Shown here one piece after another: positions 63,063-64,000 of a DNA stretch of 64,000 bases. Source of the stretch: Ruminococcus sp. NK3A76 (GTDB lineage Bacteria > Bacillota > Clostridia > Oscillospirales > Ruminococcaceae); NCBI RefSeq assembly GCF_000686125.1, contig NZ_JMMA01000002.1, forward strand, positions 1,178,001 through 1,242,000, given 5' to 3'. Each line of letters starts with the position of its first letter. The stretch's first letter is position 1. A model generated the notes under the pieces. That model searched no databases. It saw only the letters and a program-made list of their open reading frames with translations, and was not told the DNA's origin. The position numbers and the translations under genes are program-made.

Positions 63063-63095
63063 AAAAAAATTGGAGCGGCTATTTTCAAGCCGCTC
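63063..63095 (-). terminator. Inward terminator near the IS right end
   Basis: On the minus strand GAGCGGCT, a 7-base loop and AGCCGCTC, followed by CCAATTTTTTT. It would stop transcripts entering the element from the XRE gene; on the plus strand it has no T-run. Confidence 0.75.
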
Positions 63096-63127
63096 ACAAC
63101 TTAACGTTTTTATCACAGTTTTTGAAT

Positions 63128-63724
63128 TTACAGAGTTTTTTTCGCAGAGCCGAATATCTTAAACTTTATCTCGCCGACAGAGAACTTTTTGCCCTCGATC
63201 TTTTCGGAAAGCTCTCTGCTCTCTAAAAACTCACTTGTAACAAGCACAAGGATCTGCTTGTCTGCGTCTTTCACAAGGAAATACTGGTTGTCAATATCAT
63301 CAAGCTGCTTTATCAGCTTCGGCAGCCCAAAGGACGCACCTGTTCCAAAGCCTATGATATTGTCTATAATGTGGTCTTTTTTGGTCTGCTTGTCGGCGAG
63401 CAGGCTGAATATTTCTGCCTGTGGGTATTTATCCTTTATCAGCCGCTCCCTGCGAGTATCATTCAGCTTCTTTTCACCGTAGATGCTCAGGTCTATCTTT
63501 TCACGCAGCACTGTCTTGACTGCTGACTGCCCGTCATCGAGCAGATAATCGACAGACACATTCAAAAGCTCCGACAGTGCTTTGAGGTTTTGTATATCCG
63601 GCAGCCCCTTGTCTGACTCCCATTTTGTGACAGCCTGCCTTGATATGACCAGCTTATTTGCGAGCTGTTCCTGGGTCAGCCCTGCATTTTTTCTTGCGTC
63701 CTTGATCTTTTCTCCGAGTGTCAT
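63128..63724 (-). CDS. XRE family regulator, 3' end altered by IS insertion
   Basis: A 198-residue protein: an N-terminal Cro/C1-type helix-turn-helix (MTLGEKIKDARKNAGLTQEQ, then VISRQAVTKWESDKGLPDI) and a C-terminal domain of about 120 residues, probably a sensor or dimerisation part, including IIGFGTGASFGLPKLIKQL. The last codons after KFKIF (GSAKKTL) are encoded by the IS right end. The original ending can be read on the far side of the element: after the duplicated AGATATTC comes AGG AAA GTA TAA (61705-61694), so the native end was KIFRKV. Only three residues were replaced by seven, so function may survive. Confidence 0.88.
   Translation of the reverse strand: MTLGEKIKDARKNAGLTQEQLANKLVISRQAVTKWESDKGLPDIQNLKALSELLNVSVDYLLDDGQSAVKTVLREKIDLSIYGEKKLNDTRRERLIKDKYPQAEIFSLLADKQTKKDHIIDNIIGFGTGASFGLPKLIKQLDDIDNQYFLVKDADKQILVLVTSEFLESRELSEKIEGKKFSVGEIKFKIFGSAKKTL
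63152..63159. repeat. Right target-site duplication of IS256-type element
   Basis: GAATATCT, identical to 61706-61713, inside the last codons of the XRE gene. Confidence 0.85.
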
Positions 63725-63731
63725 AATGATT

Positions 63732-63799
63732 CCTCCTTTTATTCCGGGGTGTTCCCCTTGCTATGTCTTCATCATAGCACACCCTGACCGATAACGCAA
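63732..63799 (-). promoter_or_regulatory. Promoter and RBS of the XRE gene
   Basis: On the minus strand TTGCGT (63794-63799), a 17-bp spacer and TATGAT (63771-63776), then AGGAGG (63732-63737) before the start. A GGGG/CCCC mini-hairpin lies in the leader. The -35 match is modest. Confidence 0.55.
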
Positions 63800-63874
63800 G
63801 AATTTATCCGTATCATTCATGCAACGCTTTGTAGCATCGCCGCAAATGGCGCAGAATAGGGGAGTTGTGGGTTT

Positions 63875-64000
63875 AAGGCAACACCGCACAAAGACCGCCT
63901 GAGAGCTTTGCGGCACATCTACTTGCAGATTTTCCGTCATATCACCCAAATTCACCTTGAAATACGTTAGTATTCCTGCGGTAAATTTGGGAAATCTGAC
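63875..64000. repeat. Palindromic repeat element, running off the right edge
   Basis: It begins TTAAGGCAACACCGCAC, sharing GGCAACACCGCAC with the end of the element at 14474 and TTAAGGCAA with that element's other end read inward. It then folds into successive hairpins: CCGCACAAAG (63884-63893) with CTTTGCGG (63906-63913), ATCT/AGAT around 63918-63930, and two 21-base arms (63936-63956 and 63980-64000) pairing at 17 positions. No ORF is credible. It looks like one end of a non-autonomous mobile or structured repeat. Confidence 0.6.

Larger units (their letters stand above)
61714..63151 (+). mobile_element. IS256-family insertion sequence, complete
   Basis: A 1438-bp element bounded by the 8-bp direct repeat GAATATCT. 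Its ends are imperfect inverted repeats: the left end runs GAGCCTCTGAAAAAAAG then TCTGTAAA, and the right end, read inward, GGCTCTGCGAAAAAAAC then TCTGTAAA. They match at 19 of 25 positions, and a further shared AAACTGTGATAAAA lies inside. It contains one transposase gene, an outward promoter near the right end and a hairpin. The intact ends, duplication and ORF suggest a recent and possibly active insertion. Confidence 0.88.

Noticed and set aside
63761-63955. 64-codon minus-strand frame across the right-edge repeat
   Set aside because: It runs from the palindromic repeat into the XRE promoter region; no RBS, and the sequence is explained by the repeat.

Overview
The window looks like a low-to-mid GC, spore-forming member of the Clostridia, most like Ruminococcus and its Oscillospiraceae relatives. 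The grounds are a complete spoIIE, Gram-positive type PolC, the clostridial single-chain PurL, paired glgC/glgD, hisZ with short hisG, the yceD-rpmF and DUF512-der-plsY-gpsA blocks, strong AGGAGG ribosome binding sites and canonical TTGACA/TATAAT promoters. This is family-level inference, not a species call. No rRNA, tRNA or CRISPR array was seen.

Layout. 1-6135 (minus strand) is a purine operon read purE, HAD phosphatase, purM, purN, GNAT, IMP cyclohydrolase (PurO type), CbrC-like gene and a stand-alone AICAR formyltransferase that runs off the left edge. The usual bifunctional PurH is therefore split in two. The operon starts at a clear sigma-A promoter, followed by a 33-codon leader ORF whose stop codon lies in the loop of an intrinsic terminator just before purE. 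6230-9803 holds a small conserved protein gene, ksgA and spoIIE. 9948-16045 is a glycogen synthesis cluster, glgB-glgC-glgD-glgA, with a short inverted-repeat element between glgD and glgA. 16053-19013 holds an SdpR/SdpI-type pair behind two palindromic operators, a MerR regulator with an unusual double C-terminal domain and a textbook 19-bp-spacer promoter, and an HD hydrolase. 19010-23886 (minus) reads Lrp regulator, aminotransferase, ispE, a zinc-ribbon membrane protein and a PflX-like radical SAM protein. A site one base from a known parS variant lies at 23937. 23996-29527 holds a DUF1294 gene, purL and mtaB.

29699-39888 (plus) holds an HPr-like protein without the phosphorylatable histidine, a D,D-carboxypeptidase homologue that has lost all three catalytic motifs, pgi, a small P-loop protein, yceD-rpmF, DUF512, der, plsY, gpsA, yjbQ and a membrane-anchored alpha/beta hydrolase. 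39920-51168 is the conserved pyrH-frr-uppS-cdsA-(GNAT)-dxr-rseP-ispG-polC block. 51199-60150 is a histidine operon hisZ-G-D-B-H-F-I-E with five extra genes woven in. It has no hisA; a methyltransferase gene sits where hisA usually is. The right end holds a conserved clostridial protein of unknown function, nrdG, a complete IS256-family insertion sequence with an 8-bp target duplication that cut off the last codons of an XRE regulator gene, and part of a highly palindromic repeat reaching the window edge.

Best candidates for new biology: the purE leader-peptide/terminator arrangement, the pseudo-carboxypeptidase near the His-less HPr protein, the glg-associated inverted-repeat element that shares an end sequence with the repeat at the right edge, and the reconstructable IS256 insertion with its outward promoter.
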